Source: Saccharopolyspora thermophila (GTDB lineage: Bacteria > Actinomycetota > Actinomycetes > Mycobacteriales > Pseudonocardiaceae). From it: a stretch of DNA of 64,000 nt. This document shows positions 18,864 through 27,930 of the stretch, piece by piece (positions within the stretch are counted from its first letter, which is position 1; every line of letters begins with the position of its first letter). Made by a program: the position numbers and the translations under genes. A model generated the notes under the pieces. The model did no database searches and was not told the DNA's origin. It worked only from the letters and a program-made list of their open reading frames with translations. The stretch covers positions 50,455-114,454 of the forward strand of contig NZ_BMMT01000018.1 of the NCBI RefSeq assembly GCF_014646075.1, read 5' to 3'.

Positions 18864-19760
18864 TCATTCGACGATCCGGCTCGCTTCGGCGATCAGCTCG
18901 TCGAGCACGAGCTGGACGGCCGGGCGTTCGGTGGCTCCGCGCCGGGAGACGACCTCGATGTTGCGACCGGCGCGGACACCGCCCAGCGGGCGGAGCGCCA
19001 CCGAGCGGCGATTCGCCGAGTACCGGGGGAGCAGGGCCACGCCATGCCCGTCGGCGACCAGCGCCTCGGTGACCCGGAAGTCGTTGATGCGCTGCACGAC
19101 CCTCGGCCGCACGCCGGTGCGGACGGCCAGCGAGCGCAGCACGTCGTCCACCGGGAACCCCACGTCGACGCTCAGCCACGGCTCCTCGACCAGCTCGGCC
19201 GGTTCGACACGCTCCTGCGCCGCCAGCGGGTGCCCAAGCGGGAGCGCGACGTCCAGCGGTTCGCGCAGCAGCGGGGTGATCGCCATCCGCTCGCCGTCGA
19301 ACGGCGGTGCCTGGTCGTCCCGGTGCGTGACCACCAGGTCGAAATCCGCGGTCAGGCCTGGGACCTGCACCGGCGTCATGTCGACGTCGCGGCACTCCAG
19401 CCGCACCTCGGGGTGCGCGCCCATTCGTCGCAGCAGGCCAGGGAGCAGCAGGAACGCTCCCGACGGGAAGATCGCCACCCGCACGACCCCGCGCGGCGTG
19501 GACCGGTAGCTGTCCAGCTCCGCCTCGGCTCGGTCGATCGCGGCCAGCACCTCGTCGGCCCGCGCGGCCAACGCCCGGCCGGCGTCGGTGAGGCGCAGGC
19601 CGCGACCGGCGGGCTCGGTCAGCTGCACCCCGACCTCGGCCTGCAGGGCCCGAAGCTGCTGCGACACGGCGGACGGGGTGTAGGACAGCGCCTTGGCGAC
19701 GGCGGTGACGGTCCCCCGGTCGGCCAGCTCCCGCAGGAATCGCAACCTGCGAACGTCCAT
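18864..19760 (-). CDS. LysR-family transcriptional regulator
   Basis: 298 residues. Canonical LysR HTH at the N-terminus (MDVRRLRFLRELADRGTVTAVAKALSYTPSAVSQQLRALQ, shown in part) and an effector-binding domain (about 90-290). It starts at ATG 19760 and is divergent from an EamA-type exporter, with only 95 bp between start codons, so the exporter is its probable target. A quasi-palindrome at 19781-19799 lies in that gap. Effector unknown; LysR/EamA pairs often respond to the exported metabolite. Confidence 0.93.
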   Translation of the reverse strand: MDVRRLRFLRELADRGTVTAVAKALSYTPSAVSQQLRALQAEVGVQLTEPAGRGLRLTDAGRALAARADEVLAAIDRAEAELDSYRSTPRGVVRVAIFPSGAFLLLPGLLRRMGAHPEVRLECRDVDMTPVQVPGLTADFDLVVTHRDDQAPPFDGERMAITPLLREPLDVALPLGHPLAAQERVEPAELVEEPWLSVDVGFPVDDVLRSLAVRTGVRPRVVQRINDFRVTEALVADGHGVALLPRYSANRRSVALRPLGGVRAGRNIEVVSRRGATERPAVQLVLDELIAEASRIVE

Positions 19761-19780
19761 GGCACGATGCTAGCGGTGTC

Positions 19781-19799
19781 CATGAAGGACTTCTCCATG
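19781..19799. promoter_or_regulatory. Operator candidate between LysR and EamA genes
   Basis: CATGAAGGACTTCTCCATG is a 19-bp quasi-palindrome (outer CATG/CATG exact; 14 of 18 paired positions match), and also contains the direct repeat TCCATG. It lies 20 bp upstream of the LysR start and 57 bp upstream of the exporter start. Position fits a LysR binding site; function is inferred. Confidence 0.35.
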
Positions 19800-19855
19800 C
19801 TCAGTGCACATAATGTTGCTTGTTCTTCACGATCGTGCCGCCCAGGCTGGAGGAC

Positions 19856-20803
19856 GTGACTCCGCGGGATCGTTCGCTGGCCGTGCTCGTCGCCGTGCTG
19901 TGGGGCGCCAACTTCATCGCCCTCGACTTCGGGCTCGGGCACTTCCCCCCGTTCTTCTTCGCGGGGCTGCGGTTCGCCGTGCTGCTGCCGCTGCTGTTCT
20001 TCGTGCCGCGGCCGCAGGTCCCGTGGCAGTGGCTGATCGGCTACGGGTTGTTCTTCGGGTCCCTGCAGTTCGCGTTTCTGTTCGTGGCGATGCACATCGG
20101 GATGCCGACCGGGCTGGCGTCGCTGGTGCAGCAGGCTTCCGCGCCGTTCACCGTGGCGCTCGGGGCGCTGCTGCTGCGGGAGCGGATCTCCCCGGTGCAG
20201 GTCGCCGGCATCCTCACCGCCGTGTTCGGCATGGTGCTGATCGGCTGGCACCGCGCGCAGAGCGCCGCCCTGCTGCCCATGCTGATCACCGTCTGCGGTG
20301 CGCTCTCGTGGGCCCTGGGCAACCTGTGCGCGCGCAAGGCCAACCCGCAGAACCCGCTGCACCTGACGCTGTGGATCGCGATCGTCCCGCCCCTGCCGAT
20401 GTTCGCGCTGTCGGCGGCCTTCGAAGGGCCGACCGCGGGCTGGGACGCGCTGGCAACCGCCTTGGACTCCCCCGCCGGCTGGTACGCGCTCGGCGGTCTC
20501 GCCTACACCTCGCTGCTCGCGACGATCGTGGGTTCCGGGCTGTGGACGACGTTGCTGGGCCGCTACCCGGCGAGCCGGGTGGCACCGTTCTCGCTGCTGG
20601 TGCCGATCGTCGGGATCACCACCGCGTGGCTCATCCTGGGCGAGCGCCCGCACCCGGTGGAGCTCGCCGCGGGTGCCGTGGTGGTCACCGGAGTCCTCCT
20701 GGGCAGCCTGGAGCTTCCCCGGCGAACCGCCCCGCCCGAGGTGCTCGAACCCGGTGACGTGAGTGCCCCGGCCCGGGCGTTCGGGCCGGGGCGCCCGGAC
20801 TAG
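19856..20803 (+). CDS. EamA/DMT-family exporter
   Basis: 315 residues from GTG 19856, preceded by ctggagg. Ten hydrophobic helices in two homologous halves, each starting with an EamA-type pattern (RSLAVLVAVLWGANFIALDFGL and LLPMLITVCGALSWALGNL, shown in part). QQASAPFTVALGALLLRERISPVQ and FSLLVPIVGITTAWLILGERP are the conserved helix pairs ending in LxER of the drug/metabolite transporter family; members export amino acids such as O-acetylserine/cysteine or threonine. An upstream start at 19820 is possible but lacks a ribosome binding site. Probably controlled by the divergent LysR protein. Confidence 0.92.
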   Translation: MTPRDRSLAVLVAVLWGANFIALDFGLGHFPPFFFAGLRFAVLLPLLFFVPRPQVPWQWLIGYGLFFGSLQFAFLFVAMHIGMPTGLASLVQQASAPFTVALGALLLRERISPVQVAGILTAVFGMVLIGWHRAQSAALLPMLITVCGALSWALGNLCARKANPQNPLHLTLWIAIVPPLPMFALSAAFEGPTAGWDALATALDSPAGWYALGGLAYTSLLATIVGSGLWTTLLGRYPASRVAPFSLLVPIVGITTAWLILGERPHPVELAAGAVVVTGVLLGSLELPRRTAPPEVLEPGDVSAPARAFGPGRPD

Positions 20804-21367
20804 GGCGTCAGCGTGCCGGGCCAGAGGTGCTGCTTCGCGGGCACCGCCGAGCCGCGGAACCACTCCTGGAAGTAACCGCTGAGGTCCTGCCCGGAGATGT
20901 CCGCCACGAACGCCTCGAACTGCGGCCAGTCGACGTCATCACCGCGGTGCTGCTGCGGCCACTGCTTGAGCACCCGGTCGAACGCGGCGTCACCGATCTG
21001 CCGGCGCAGTGCGTGCAGCGCGAGCTTGCCCTTGGTGTAGGTGTTGATGCGTACGCGTTGACCACCGGGGTCCCGTCGGCCAACGTCGAGCGTTCGATCT
21101 CGAAGCGGTCGACGGCCACGGAAATGGCGGCCGGGTCGACGTCCGTTTCGCTCCAGCGGACGGTGTTCACGGCGGGCACCGGCTCCTCCCGGCCGATCGA
21201 CACGACGCTCCAGCCGTCCGGCACGGTCGCCGTCAGGCGGAAGTCAGCCCTGTCGTGGTCGTCCTCGTGGGCGGGGAACCAGGAGCTGGAAGGGTGACGA
21301 GCGCCAGTGCCGCCACCGCGCCGATCCTGCTGCGCAACGTGCTTGCTCTCCGAGGGAAGTGGCTCAT
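20800..21367 (-). pseudogene. Decayed M1-family metallopeptidase
   Basis: Three collinear pieces of one secreted M1 aminopeptidase survive in different frames. (1) From ATG 21367 a signal peptide, MSHFPRRASTLRSRIG then AVAALALVTLPA. (2) SWFPAHEDDHDRADFRLT...VPDGWSVVSIG, matching the N-terminal beta domain of M1 enzymes. (3) NTYTKGKLALHALRRQIGD to EWFRGSAVPAKQHLWPG and the stop at 20800, matching the extreme C-terminus. The catalytic HEXXH/GAMEN region between (2) and (3), and the segment between (1) and (2), are deleted. So this is a remnant with at least two internal deletions. Its end overlaps the EamA stop. Confidence 0.8.
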
Positions 21368-21447
21368 GGCAGCCACTGTGCTGCGCTGTGGCGTCGGAAC
21401 CCCGTCTCGGCAATGTCGCAGTTTCGTCGCAACCGCCGCCAGGGCGG

Positions 21448-21630
21448 TCAGGACCGGTGGGTCCCGATGCGCTCGAAGTCCGGGTTGCAGACGTGGACTC
21501 CGTTGCCCGCCGGGCAGTCATAGGTGACCAGGGACTCCCGCGACTCGGCCACCAGGCGCTCGGCCGTCGTGCGCTCCAGGATCGCCCGGTGCTCGCACGC
21601 GGAGCACCGCGGCGCGCTGCTGTACCTCAC
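21448..21630 (-). CDS. Small Cys-containing protein, possible zinc ribbon
   Basis: 60 residues from GTG 21630 (VRYSSAPRCSACEHRAIL...), chosen because a good ribosome binding site, ggaggagcg, lies directly upstream. Cys pairs CxxC near residues 9-12 and two more Cys (YDC, HVCNP) could bind zinc. Homologous-looking small proteins with LVAESRExLxTYDCP are familiar from actinobacteria; role unknown. A longer frame to 21747 lacks a ribosome binding site. Confidence 0.6.
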   Translation of the reverse strand: MRYSSAPRCSACEHRAILERTTAERLVAESRESLVTYDCPAGNGVHVCNPDFERIGTHRS

Positions 21631-21759
21631 TCGCTCCTCCGTTCCACCGCTGACACGGTGGATCCTATGTGGACGCACAACACCGCGCGGGCGAGATGCG
21701 ACACACCTCGCTTCCCCGCCCGGACGGCGGCATATTTCCCATAACATCGCACCCGCGGG

Positions 21760-22860
21760 TCAGGCGGACCGGGGTGCGGTGATGTCGACGTCGCCGAAGT
21801 CCGCCGGGTGCACCGCCTCGGCCACCACCTCGTGCGGTTCGATCCGGCCGTCCCGGATGTCCTCCGCGTAGTGGCACGCAACCCGGTGCCCGGGCCTGAG
21901 TTCCCGCAGCACCGGGCGTTCGGTGTCGCACCGCACGGGCTGCCGCCACGGACAGCGGGTGTGGAACCGGCAACCGGACGGCGGCGCCGCCGGCGACGGC
22001 AGGTCGCCGGAGAGCAGGATCTGCTCCCGCTGGTCCTCCACCACCGGGTCCGGCACCGGCACGGCCGACAGCAGCGCCTTCGAGTACGGGTGCAGCGGCT
22101 GCGCGTACAGCTCGTCCGATGTGGACTCCTCCACGAGGCCGCCCAGGTACATCACCCCGACCCGGTCGGCGATGTGCCGCACCACCGCCAGGTCGTGCGC
22201 GATCACCAGGTACGTCAGCCGGAACTCCTCCTGCAGGTCCGCCAGCAGGTTGAGCACCTGGGCCTGCACCGAGACGTCCAACGCCGACACCGGCTCGTCG
22301 GCCACCACCAGCTCCGGGCCCACCGACAGCGCGCGGGCGATTCCGATCCGCTGCCGCTGCCCGCCGGAGAACTCGTGCGGGTACTTGCGCAGCGCCGTCG
22401 ACGGCAGGCCGACCGACGACAGCAGTTCCCGCAGCCGCTTGTCGGTGGCCGCGCGGTCGGTGTCCAGCCCGTGCGCGCGCATGCCCTCCACCAGCAGCGA
22501 CTGCACCGACTGCCGGGGGTCCAGCGACGACAGCGGGTCCTGGAACACCATCTGCATCCGACGGCGCATCCGCCGCAGCGGCTCGCCCTTCATCGCCGAC
22601 AGATCCACCCCGTCGAACACGACGCGCCCGGAGGTGGGTTTCTCCAGCCGCAGCACGGCACGCCCCAGCGTCGACTTGCCGCAGCCGGACTCACCGACCA
22701 GGCCGTAGGTCTCGCCGCGCTCGACGCGCAGCGACACCCCGTCCACGGCGTAGACGTGGCCGACCGTGCGGTCCAGCACCACGCCGCGCCTGATCGGGAA
22801 GTGCACGGCCAGGTCCTCGACCTCGACCAGCGGGTCGGCGGTCCCCGCGGTCTCGCTCAT
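21760..22860 (-). CDS. Peptide ABC transporter ATP-binding protein (OppF/DppF type)
   Basis: 366 residues. Full ABC signature: Walker [11 protein letters not shown]-loop [14 protein letters not shown], signature [15 protein letters not shown], Walker [15 protein letters not shown], followed by the C-terminal oligopeptide-transporter extension ([16 protein letters not shown]). Energises uptake together with the DppD-type subunit. Last gene of a five-gene minus-strand operon; its ATG overlaps the stop of the upstream subunit by 4 bp. Confidence 0.95.
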   Translation of the reverse strand: MSETAGTADPLVEVEDLAVHFPIRRGVVLDRTVGHVYAVDGVSLRVERGETYGLVGESGCGKSTLGRAVLRLEKPTSGRVVFDGVDLSAMKGEPLRRMRRRMQMVFQDPLSSLDPRQSVQSLLVEGMRAHGLDTDRAATDKRLRELLSSVGLPSTALRKYPHEFSGGQRQRIGIARALSVGPELVVADEPVSALDVSVQAQVLNLLADLQEEFRLTYLVIAHDLAVVRHIADRVGVMYLGGLVEESTSDELYAQPLHPYSKALLSAVPVPDPVVEDQREQILLSGDLPSPAAPPSGCRFHTRCPWRQPVRCDTERPVLRELRPGHRVACHYAEDIRDGRIEPHEVVAEAVHPADFGDVDITAPRSA

Positions 22861-23855
22861 GACGCCTCCACGGAAGTCGACATCGTCTCGCGCATCGGGT
22901 TGTGGCAGCGCAGCAGACGCGCGCCCACGTCGATGCTCGCGTCCGGGGTCTGCTGTTCGCAGATATTCAGCGCGTTCGGGCAGCGGGGGCAGAACGCACA
23001 GCCCGCGTCCCAGGGGATGTTGTCGCTGACCGAACCCCTGATCGGGACCAGCCGCTGCCCGCGTGGCGAGTCCAGCCGCGGGATCGAGGCCAGCAGCCCG
23101 GCGGTGTACGGGTGGCGCGGCCGGGCGAACAGCTCGTGCCGCGCCGCGCGCTCCACCACCCGCCCCGCGTACAGCACGTTCACCTCGTCGCAGAGCCCGG
23201 CCACCACGCCCAGGTCGTGGGTGATCATGATCAGCGCGGTGTCGGTCTCGGCGACCAGTTCCGCGAGCAGCCGCAGGATCTGCGCCTGGATCGTCACGTC
23301 CAGCGCGGTGGTCGGCTCGTCGGCGATGAGCAGCCGCGGCCTGCAGGCCAGCGCCATCGCGATCAGCGCGCGCTGCCGCATGCCGCCGGACAGCTGGTGC
23401 GGGTACTCCTTCAACCGCCGCCGCGGGTCCGGGATGCCCACCCGCCGCAGCAGGTCCTCCGCCTCGGGCATCGCCGCCCTGCGCGGCAGGCCGCGGTGCC
23501 GCTCGATCACCTCGGAGACCTGCAACCCGATGGGCACCACCGGGTTCAGCGAGGTCAGCGGGTCCTGGAACACCATGCTGAGGTCCCGGCCGCGGCGCTG
23601 GTCGAGTTCGCGCTGCGGCAGCCCCAGCAGGTCGGTGCCGTCAAAGACCACCGAGCCGGACACCTCCGCGCCCCGGTTGGGCAACAGGCCCATGATGGCC
23701 AGCGACGTCACCGACTTGCCGCAGCCCGACTCACCGACCAGCCCGACCGTGCGCCCCGGCTCGACGTCGAAGGAGATGCCGTCCACGGCGGTCACCGGCG
23801 GTTCGCCCTTGCGGGTGAACACCACCGACAGGTCCCGAACTTCCAGCAGTGCCAT
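22857..23855 (-). CDS. Peptide ABC transporter ATP-binding protein (OppD/DppD type)
   Basis: 332 residues. Walker [11 protein letters not shown]-loop [12 protein letters not shown], signature [15 protein letters not shown], Walker [15 protein letters not shown], and the C-terminal [14 protein letters not shown]ys cluster common in OppD/DppD, which can hold an iron-sulfur cluster. Partner of the next gene. Starts 85 bp after the permease stop, a gap holding no gene. Confidence 0.95.
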   Translation of the reverse strand: MALLEVRDLSVVFTRKGEPPVTAVDGISFDVEPGRTVGLVGESGCGKSVTSLAIMGLLPNRGAEVSGSVVFDGTDLLGLPQRELDQRRGRDLSMVFQDPLTSLNPVVPIGLQVSEVIERHRGLPRRAAMPEAEDLLRRVGIPDPRRRLKEYPHQLSGGMRQRALIAMALACRPRLLIADEPTTALDVTIQAQILRLLAELVAETDTALIMITHDLGVVAGLCDEVNVLYAGRVVERAARHELFARPRHPYTAGLLASIPRLDSPRGQRLVPIRGSVSDNIPWDAGCAFCPRCPNALNICEQQTPDASIDVGARLLRCHNPMRETMSTSVEAS

Positions 23856-23940
23856 ATCCCCATTCCTTTACGCCCGAAGGGCACTCGAGCGAGGCTCCCG
23901 GCCCTGCCACGGCGACCGACTCACGGACCGACCCTCCCGG

Positions 23941-24873
23941 CTACCGGCGGCGCTTGGGGTCGAGGGCGTCCCGCAGCGACTCGCCGACCAGCGTGAACCC
24001 GAGGGCGACCAGGATGATGCAGCTCGCGGGCCAGAACGCCAGCTGCGGGTGCGAGTCGATGATGTTCTGCGCACCACCGAGCATCTGCCCCCACTCCGGC
24101 ACCGAGTCGTCGGCCGCGCCCAGGCCGAGGAACGACAGGGCCGCCGCGTCGATGATGGCCACCGCCAGCCCCAGGGTGGCCTGCACGATGACCGGGCCGA
24201 GGGCGTTGGGCAGCATGTGCCGGAACACGATGGCGCTCTCCTTCACGCCGAGCGCCCGGGCCGCCAGTACGTGGTCGCTGGCGCGTTGCGCGAGCATCGT
24301 GCCGCGCAGTAACCGCCCGAAGATCGGCACCTGCACGATCGCTACCGCGAGGATCACGGTGAACTGGGTCTGCTGCGCGAACAACGCGCCGATCGACACC
24401 GCCAGCAACAGCGACGGCACCGACAGCATCACGTCGACGACGCGCATCACCAGCGAGTCGACCCAGCCGCCGAAGGCGCCGGCCAGGATGCCCAGCACCA
24501 GTCCGCCGCCGAGCCCGATCACCGTGGCCAGCACCGCGACCAGCAGCGTCTGCTGCGAACCGAGCAGCAGCCGGGAGAACAGGTCGCGGCCGTACTGGTC
24601 GCCGCCGAGCGGGAACCCCGGCTGCGGCGGCGGGATCGTGTTGGCGGCGCGGGACACCTGCTGCTCCAGCAGCCGTTGCGCCGGGTCGTGCGGGGCCAGC
24701 AGCGGCGCGAGCAGCGCCAGCAGCACAAACACCGCGATGATCACCGCTCCGGTGACGAACACCGGGTTGCGTTTGAGTCGCCGCCACGCCGAGGCGGCCA
24801 GGCTCACCCCGGCGTCGGACGCCGTTTCCGCCAGCGCGTCGATCCGCTCCGTGCGCTGCGTCTTCAGCACCAT
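23941..24873 (-). CDS. Peptide ABC transporter permease (OppC/DppC type)
   Basis: 310 residues with a cytoplasmic N-terminus (WRRLKRNPVFVTGAVIIAVFVLLALLAPLL, shown in part), the HDPAQRLL... loop, six membrane helices and the EAA cytoplasmic loop (ALGVKESAIVFRHMLPNALGPVI region, in part). Forms the membrane channel with the DppB-type subunit, from which it is separated by only 4 bp. Confidence 0.94.
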   Translation of the reverse strand: MVLKTQRTERIDALAETASDAGVSLAASAWRRLKRNPVFVTGAVIIAVFVLLALLAPLLAPHDPAQRLLEQQVSRAANTIPPPQPGFPLGGDQYGRDLFSRLLLGSQQTLLVAVLATVIGLGGGLVLGILAGAFGGWVDSLVMRVVDVMLSVPSLLLAVSIGALFAQQTQFTVILAVAIVQVPIFGRLLRGTMLAQRASDHVLAARALGVKESAIVFRHMLPNALGPVIVQATLGLAVAIIDAAALSFLGLGAADDSVPEWGQMLGGAQNIIDSHPQLAFWPASCIILVALGFTLVGESLRDALDPKRRR

Positions 24874-24877
24874 GACC

Positions 24878-25888
24878 TCACCGTGCCCGCAGTCGAGGGT
24901 CGATCAACGCGTACGAGAGGTCCACGATCAGATTGACCAGCACGTACACCATGGCGGACGCCAGGATCACCACCTGCAGCACCGGGAAATCCTTGCGCTG
25001 GAACCCGATCGCGACCGCCTGGCCGATCCCGGCGATGTTGAACACCCGCTCGGTCAGCACCGCCCCGGCCAGCAGCGCACCGGTCTGCAACCCGATGGTC
25101 GTCACCACGGGCAGCATCGCGTTGTGCAGGATGTGCCGTCGCCGGATCACCATGCCCGCCAGGCCCTTGGCCCGCGCGGTGCGCACGTAGTCCTCGTCCA
25201 TCACGTCCAGCACCGCGGCCCGGGTGATCCGGAAGATCACCGCAAACGGGATGGTGGACAGCGCCACCGCGGGCAGGATCAGGTGTACCAGGGCGTTCCA
25301 CGCGGCGTCGAACTCGCGGGTCAGCAGCCCGTCGAGGATGTAGAAGCCGGTCACCCGCGTGGCGTCCAGCCCGGTGTCCTGGCGGCCGGAGGCGGGCAGC
25401 ATTCCCAGCTCGATGGCGAACACGTACTTCAGCAGGAACGCCAGGAAGAACACCGGGACGGCGACACCGATCAGCGACCAGGTGATGCTCAGGTTGTCCA
25501 GCCAGCTGCCGCGGCGGCGGGCCGCCAGGTAGCCCAGCGGGATGCCGACCGCGACGGCGATCAACAGCGCCAGGATCGACAGTTCCAGCGTGGCCGGAAA
25601 GCGGGTCAGGAACACCTCCAGCGCGGGCGCGCCGCGCTGCACCCCGGTCGAGGTGCCGAAGTCACCGGTGACGGCCCGTTCCAGGAACCTCCAGTACTGC
25701 ACGGGGATCGGCTGGTCAAGGCCGAGGTCGGCCTCCAGCCTGGCCCGCGCCTCCGGTGTGGCGCGGTCCCCCAGCAGCGCCGACACCGGCCCGCCGGGCA
25801 GCAGCCGCAGCCAGGCGAACAGCAGCATCGACAGCACAACGACGACCAGCGCCAGCTGCGCGAGCCGTCGGATCGTGTAGCGGAGCAC
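24878..25888 (-). CDS. Peptide ABC transporter permease (OppB/DppB type)
   Basis: 336 residues. MLRYTIRRLAQLALVVVVLSMLLF is the characteristic OppB/DppB start; six membrane helices and the EAA loop (RAKGLAGMVIRRRHILHNAMLP, in part) follow. The large loop with FDAAWNALVHLILPAVAL is typical. Follows the substrate-binding protein gene after an 83-bp gap that contains a perfect hairpin (25929-25966). Confidence 0.94.
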   Translation of the reverse strand: MLRYTIRRLAQLALVVVVLSMLLFAWLRLLPGGPVSALLGDRATPEARARLEADLGLDQPIPVQYWRFLERAVTGDFGTSTGVQRGAPALEVFLTRFPATLELSILALLIAVAVGIPLGYLAARRRGSWLDNLSITWSLIGVAVPVFFLAFLLKYVFAIELGMLPASGRQDTGLDATRVTGFYILDGLLTREFDAAWNALVHLILPAVALSTIPFAVIFRITRAAVLDVMDEDYVRTARAKGLAGMVIRRRHILHNAMLPVVTTIGLQTGALLAGAVLTERVFNIAGIGQAVAIGFQRKDFPVLQVVILASAMVYVLVNLIVDLSYALIDPRLRAR

Positions 25889-25928
25889 GCAACCCCCGTT
25901 TTGATCAGTCGGTCAGCGAACGGCCGGT

Positions 25929-25966
25929 CCGCGCTCCAGTCGGCGTCGACACCGGCTGGAGCGCGG
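25929..25966 (-). terminator. Intra-operon hairpin between binding-protein and permease genes
   Basis: CCGCGCTCCAG (25929-25939) and CTGGAGCGCGG (25956-25966) pair perfectly. Lies between the binding-protein gene and the permease gene, where such stems usually give partial termination or mRNA stabilisation so that more binding protein than membrane subunits is made. Confidence 0.6.
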
Positions 25967-25971
25967 GTGGG

Positions 25972-27666
25972 TCACTGCTCGGAGATGCTGACCGTCTGGA
26001 ACTCCTCGGCGGTCAACGGCGAGGGCTGCAGGCCGTGCACGCGCGGGCTGGTCACGATCGCCGGCGGCGAGTGCGCCAGCGGCACGGCGGGCAGGTACTC
26101 GGCGAGCAGCCTGCGGTTGATCTCCTGGTACATCTGGGTGCGCCTGGCCTCGTCCGGTTCGCTGTCGGCCGCCCGCAGCTGCGCCGCCAGGTCCTCGCCC
26201 CAGGGGGAGGCGGCGGTGTAGAAGCGGTTGGTCGGCGTACCGAAGAAGGTGCCGATGAAGTTGTCCGGCGTGTTGTAGTCACCGGTCCAGCCGAGCAGGA
26301 AGATGTCGGCCTTGGCGTTGTCCACATCGTCGATGTAGCCGCCGTTCCACGGCTTGCTGATCGGGTTGACGGTGATCCCGACCTCGCGCAGGTCCTCGGC
26401 GATGGCGTTGTAGATGCCCTTCGGGTCCGGCATGTAGGGGCGGGACACCTCGGTGGGCCAGTAGAAGTTCAGCGTCAGGTTCGGCACTCCCGCCTCGGCG
26501 AGCAGCTGCCGGGCCCGGGCCGGGTCGTGCGGGTAGCGCACCACGTCCGGCGCGTAACCGTCCACAGTGTCCGGATAGAACTGGGTGGCCACCACGGCGC
26601 CCTCCGGCATGTTCGCCCTGACCAGCGTCTCGCGGTCGATGGCGTAGGCGAGCGCCTGACGCACCTTGAGATCCCGCAGCGCCGGGTTGTTCTTCTGGGT
26701 GATACCCAGGTACAGGATGTTGAACGGGGCGCGGATCTGGACGTTGTTGCCCGCGTCGCGCAGCGCCCTGAGGTCGGCGGCGTTCGGGTAGTCGTAGCCG
26801 TCGATGCCGCCGGCTTCCAGTTCCTGCTTGCGGACCGTCTCGTCCGGGATGATGCGGAAGATCAGCTCCTTGAGCTTGGCCTTCTCGCCCCAGTACTGCT
26901 CGTTGCGGACCAGCTTGATGGTGCCGTTGCTCTCGTCGTAGGAGTCGAAGCGGAACGGCCCGGTGCCGGTCGGGTGCGCCCTGGCGTACTCGGGGTAGAC
27001 GAAGCTGTCGCCCTGGGCCTGCACGTTGTTGGCCTGGTACCGGTCCATCGCCGTCGGCGACTGCATGCTGAACGACGGCAGCCCGAGGATGTCGGGGAAT
27101 TTCGAGGTGGCCCGGGTCAGGTGCAGCACCGCGGTGGTCGGATCGGGGGCCTCGCAGGACTGGTACAGCGACGGTGTTGCGCCGTCGGCGAAGCCGCCGA
27201 AGTTCTCGATCCAGTAGTAGGACAGCGCGTTGTTCTGCCCGGCGCCGGTCTGGGTGAACATGCGGGTGAAGTTCCGGCAGACCGCGTCGGCGTTGAAGTC
27301 GGTGCCGTCGTGGAACTTCACGCCCTGGCGCAGCCTGAAGGTCCAGGTCCTGCCGTCCGGGCTGTGCTCCCAGCTCTCGGCGAGCTCCGGCTCGACGTCG
27401 GCGGTGCCCGGCTTGAACCCGACCAGCCCCTCCATGATCTGGCGGGTGACCCGGAAGGTCTCGCCGTCGGAGGCGTAGAAGGGGTCGAACAGGTCGGGTG
27501 CACCGGCCGCGCCGAAGGTGAGTGTGCCACCTTCACCGCCGCCTGCCTCACGCTGCGACTGCGCGCACGCGGCGAGCGAGGTCGCCGCGACGAGTGCGAC
27601 CCCCGCCGCCGCGACACGACGCCACGCGCTCGGAGCGCGACGCTGCGCCGATGGAGCTCTTCTCAT
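25972..27666 (-). CDS. Peptide ABC transporter substrate-binding lipoprotein (family 5)
   Basis: 564 residues. Lipoprotein signal (AWRRVAAAGVALVAATSLAAC) with lipobox LAAC; family 5 binding protein with FRVTRQIMEGLVGF, PELAESWEHSPDGRTWTFRLR (in part), KFHDGTDFNADAV and the RQALAYAIDRETLV segment. Sits on the outer face of the membrane and delivers a peptide-like (or nickel/siderophore-like) ligand to the permease. First gene of the operon; its promoter region holds a 16-bp palindrome (27759-27774). Confidence 0.95.
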   Translation of the reverse strand: MRRAPSAQRRAPSAWRRVAAAGVALVAATSLAACAQSQREAGGGEGGTLTFGAAGAPDLFDPFYASDGETFRVTRQIMEGLVGFKPGTADVEPELAESWEHSPDGRTWTFRLRQGVKFHDGTDFNADAVCRNFTRMFTQTGAGQNNALSYYWIENFGGFADGATPSLYQSCEAPDPTTAVLHLTRATSKFPDILGLPSFSMQSPTAMDRYQANNVQAQGDSFVYPEYARAHPTGTGPFRFDSYDESNGTIKLVRNEQYWGEKAKLKELIFRIIPDETVRKQELEAGGIDGYDYPNAADLRALRDAGNNVQIRAPFNILYLGITQKNNPALRDLKVRQALAYAIDRETLVRANMPEGAVVATQFYPDTVDGYAPDVVRYPHDPARARQLLAEAGVPNLTLNFYWPTEVSRPYMPDPKGIYNAIAEDLREVGITVNPISKPWNGGYIDDVDNAKADIFLLGWTGDYNTPDNFIGTFFGTPTNRFYTAASPWGEDLAAQLRAADSEPDEARRTQMYQEINRRLLAEYLPAVPLAHSPPAIVTSPRVHGLQPSPLTAEEFQTVSISEQ

Positions 27667-27758
27667 GGAAGCACCTCGGTGTGTCTCAGATCTCAGAGTG
27701 TCGTGAGACTAACTCGCATTTGGGCGAGGTTGGGGTAGCCGAGGTTACGATCCCGCTA

Positions 27759-27774
27759 CTTAGGGCTACCTAAG
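27759..27774. promoter_or_regulatory. 16-bp palindrome upstream of the peptide ABC operon
   Basis: CTTAGG-GCTA-CCTAAG is a perfect dyad 93 bp before the binding-protein start. Half-sites TTAGG/CCTAA resemble those of DtxR/IdeR iron boxes, but the 4-bp spacer is shorter than the consensus. A second pairing, GTAGCC (27735-27740) with GGCTAC (27764-27769), overlaps it. Operator role is inferred. Confidence 0.4.
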
Positions 27775-27883
27775 AAATCCGGTCTTTCCGGCAATCCACC
27801 CAGTTCAATAGCCTGTTCGGCGGATCGCGCTCACCTGCACAAGCGCGGAACACCCATCGAATGTGGACAGGGGCGGGAGCATC

Positions 27884-27912
27884 GGCCGCGGGTGGCTCCG
27901 ACACCCGCGGCC
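27884..27912 (-). terminator. Hairpin terminator after recR
   Basis: GGCCGCGGGTG (27884-27894) pairs with CACCCGCGGCC (27902-27912) around a 7-nt loop, starting 19 bp beyond the recR stop on its own strand. Confidence 0.65.
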
Positions 27913-27930
27913 GTCACGGACCGTGCACAC

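Noticed and set aside
21808..26221. Long plus-strand frames (834 and 790 codons) across the ABC operon
   Set aside because: Shadows of the minus-strand transporter genes, no domains.
27759..27774. Classical 19-bp IdeR iron box
   Set aside because: Half-sites fit but the spacer is 4 bp instead of 9, so it is reported only as an iron-box-like palindrome.
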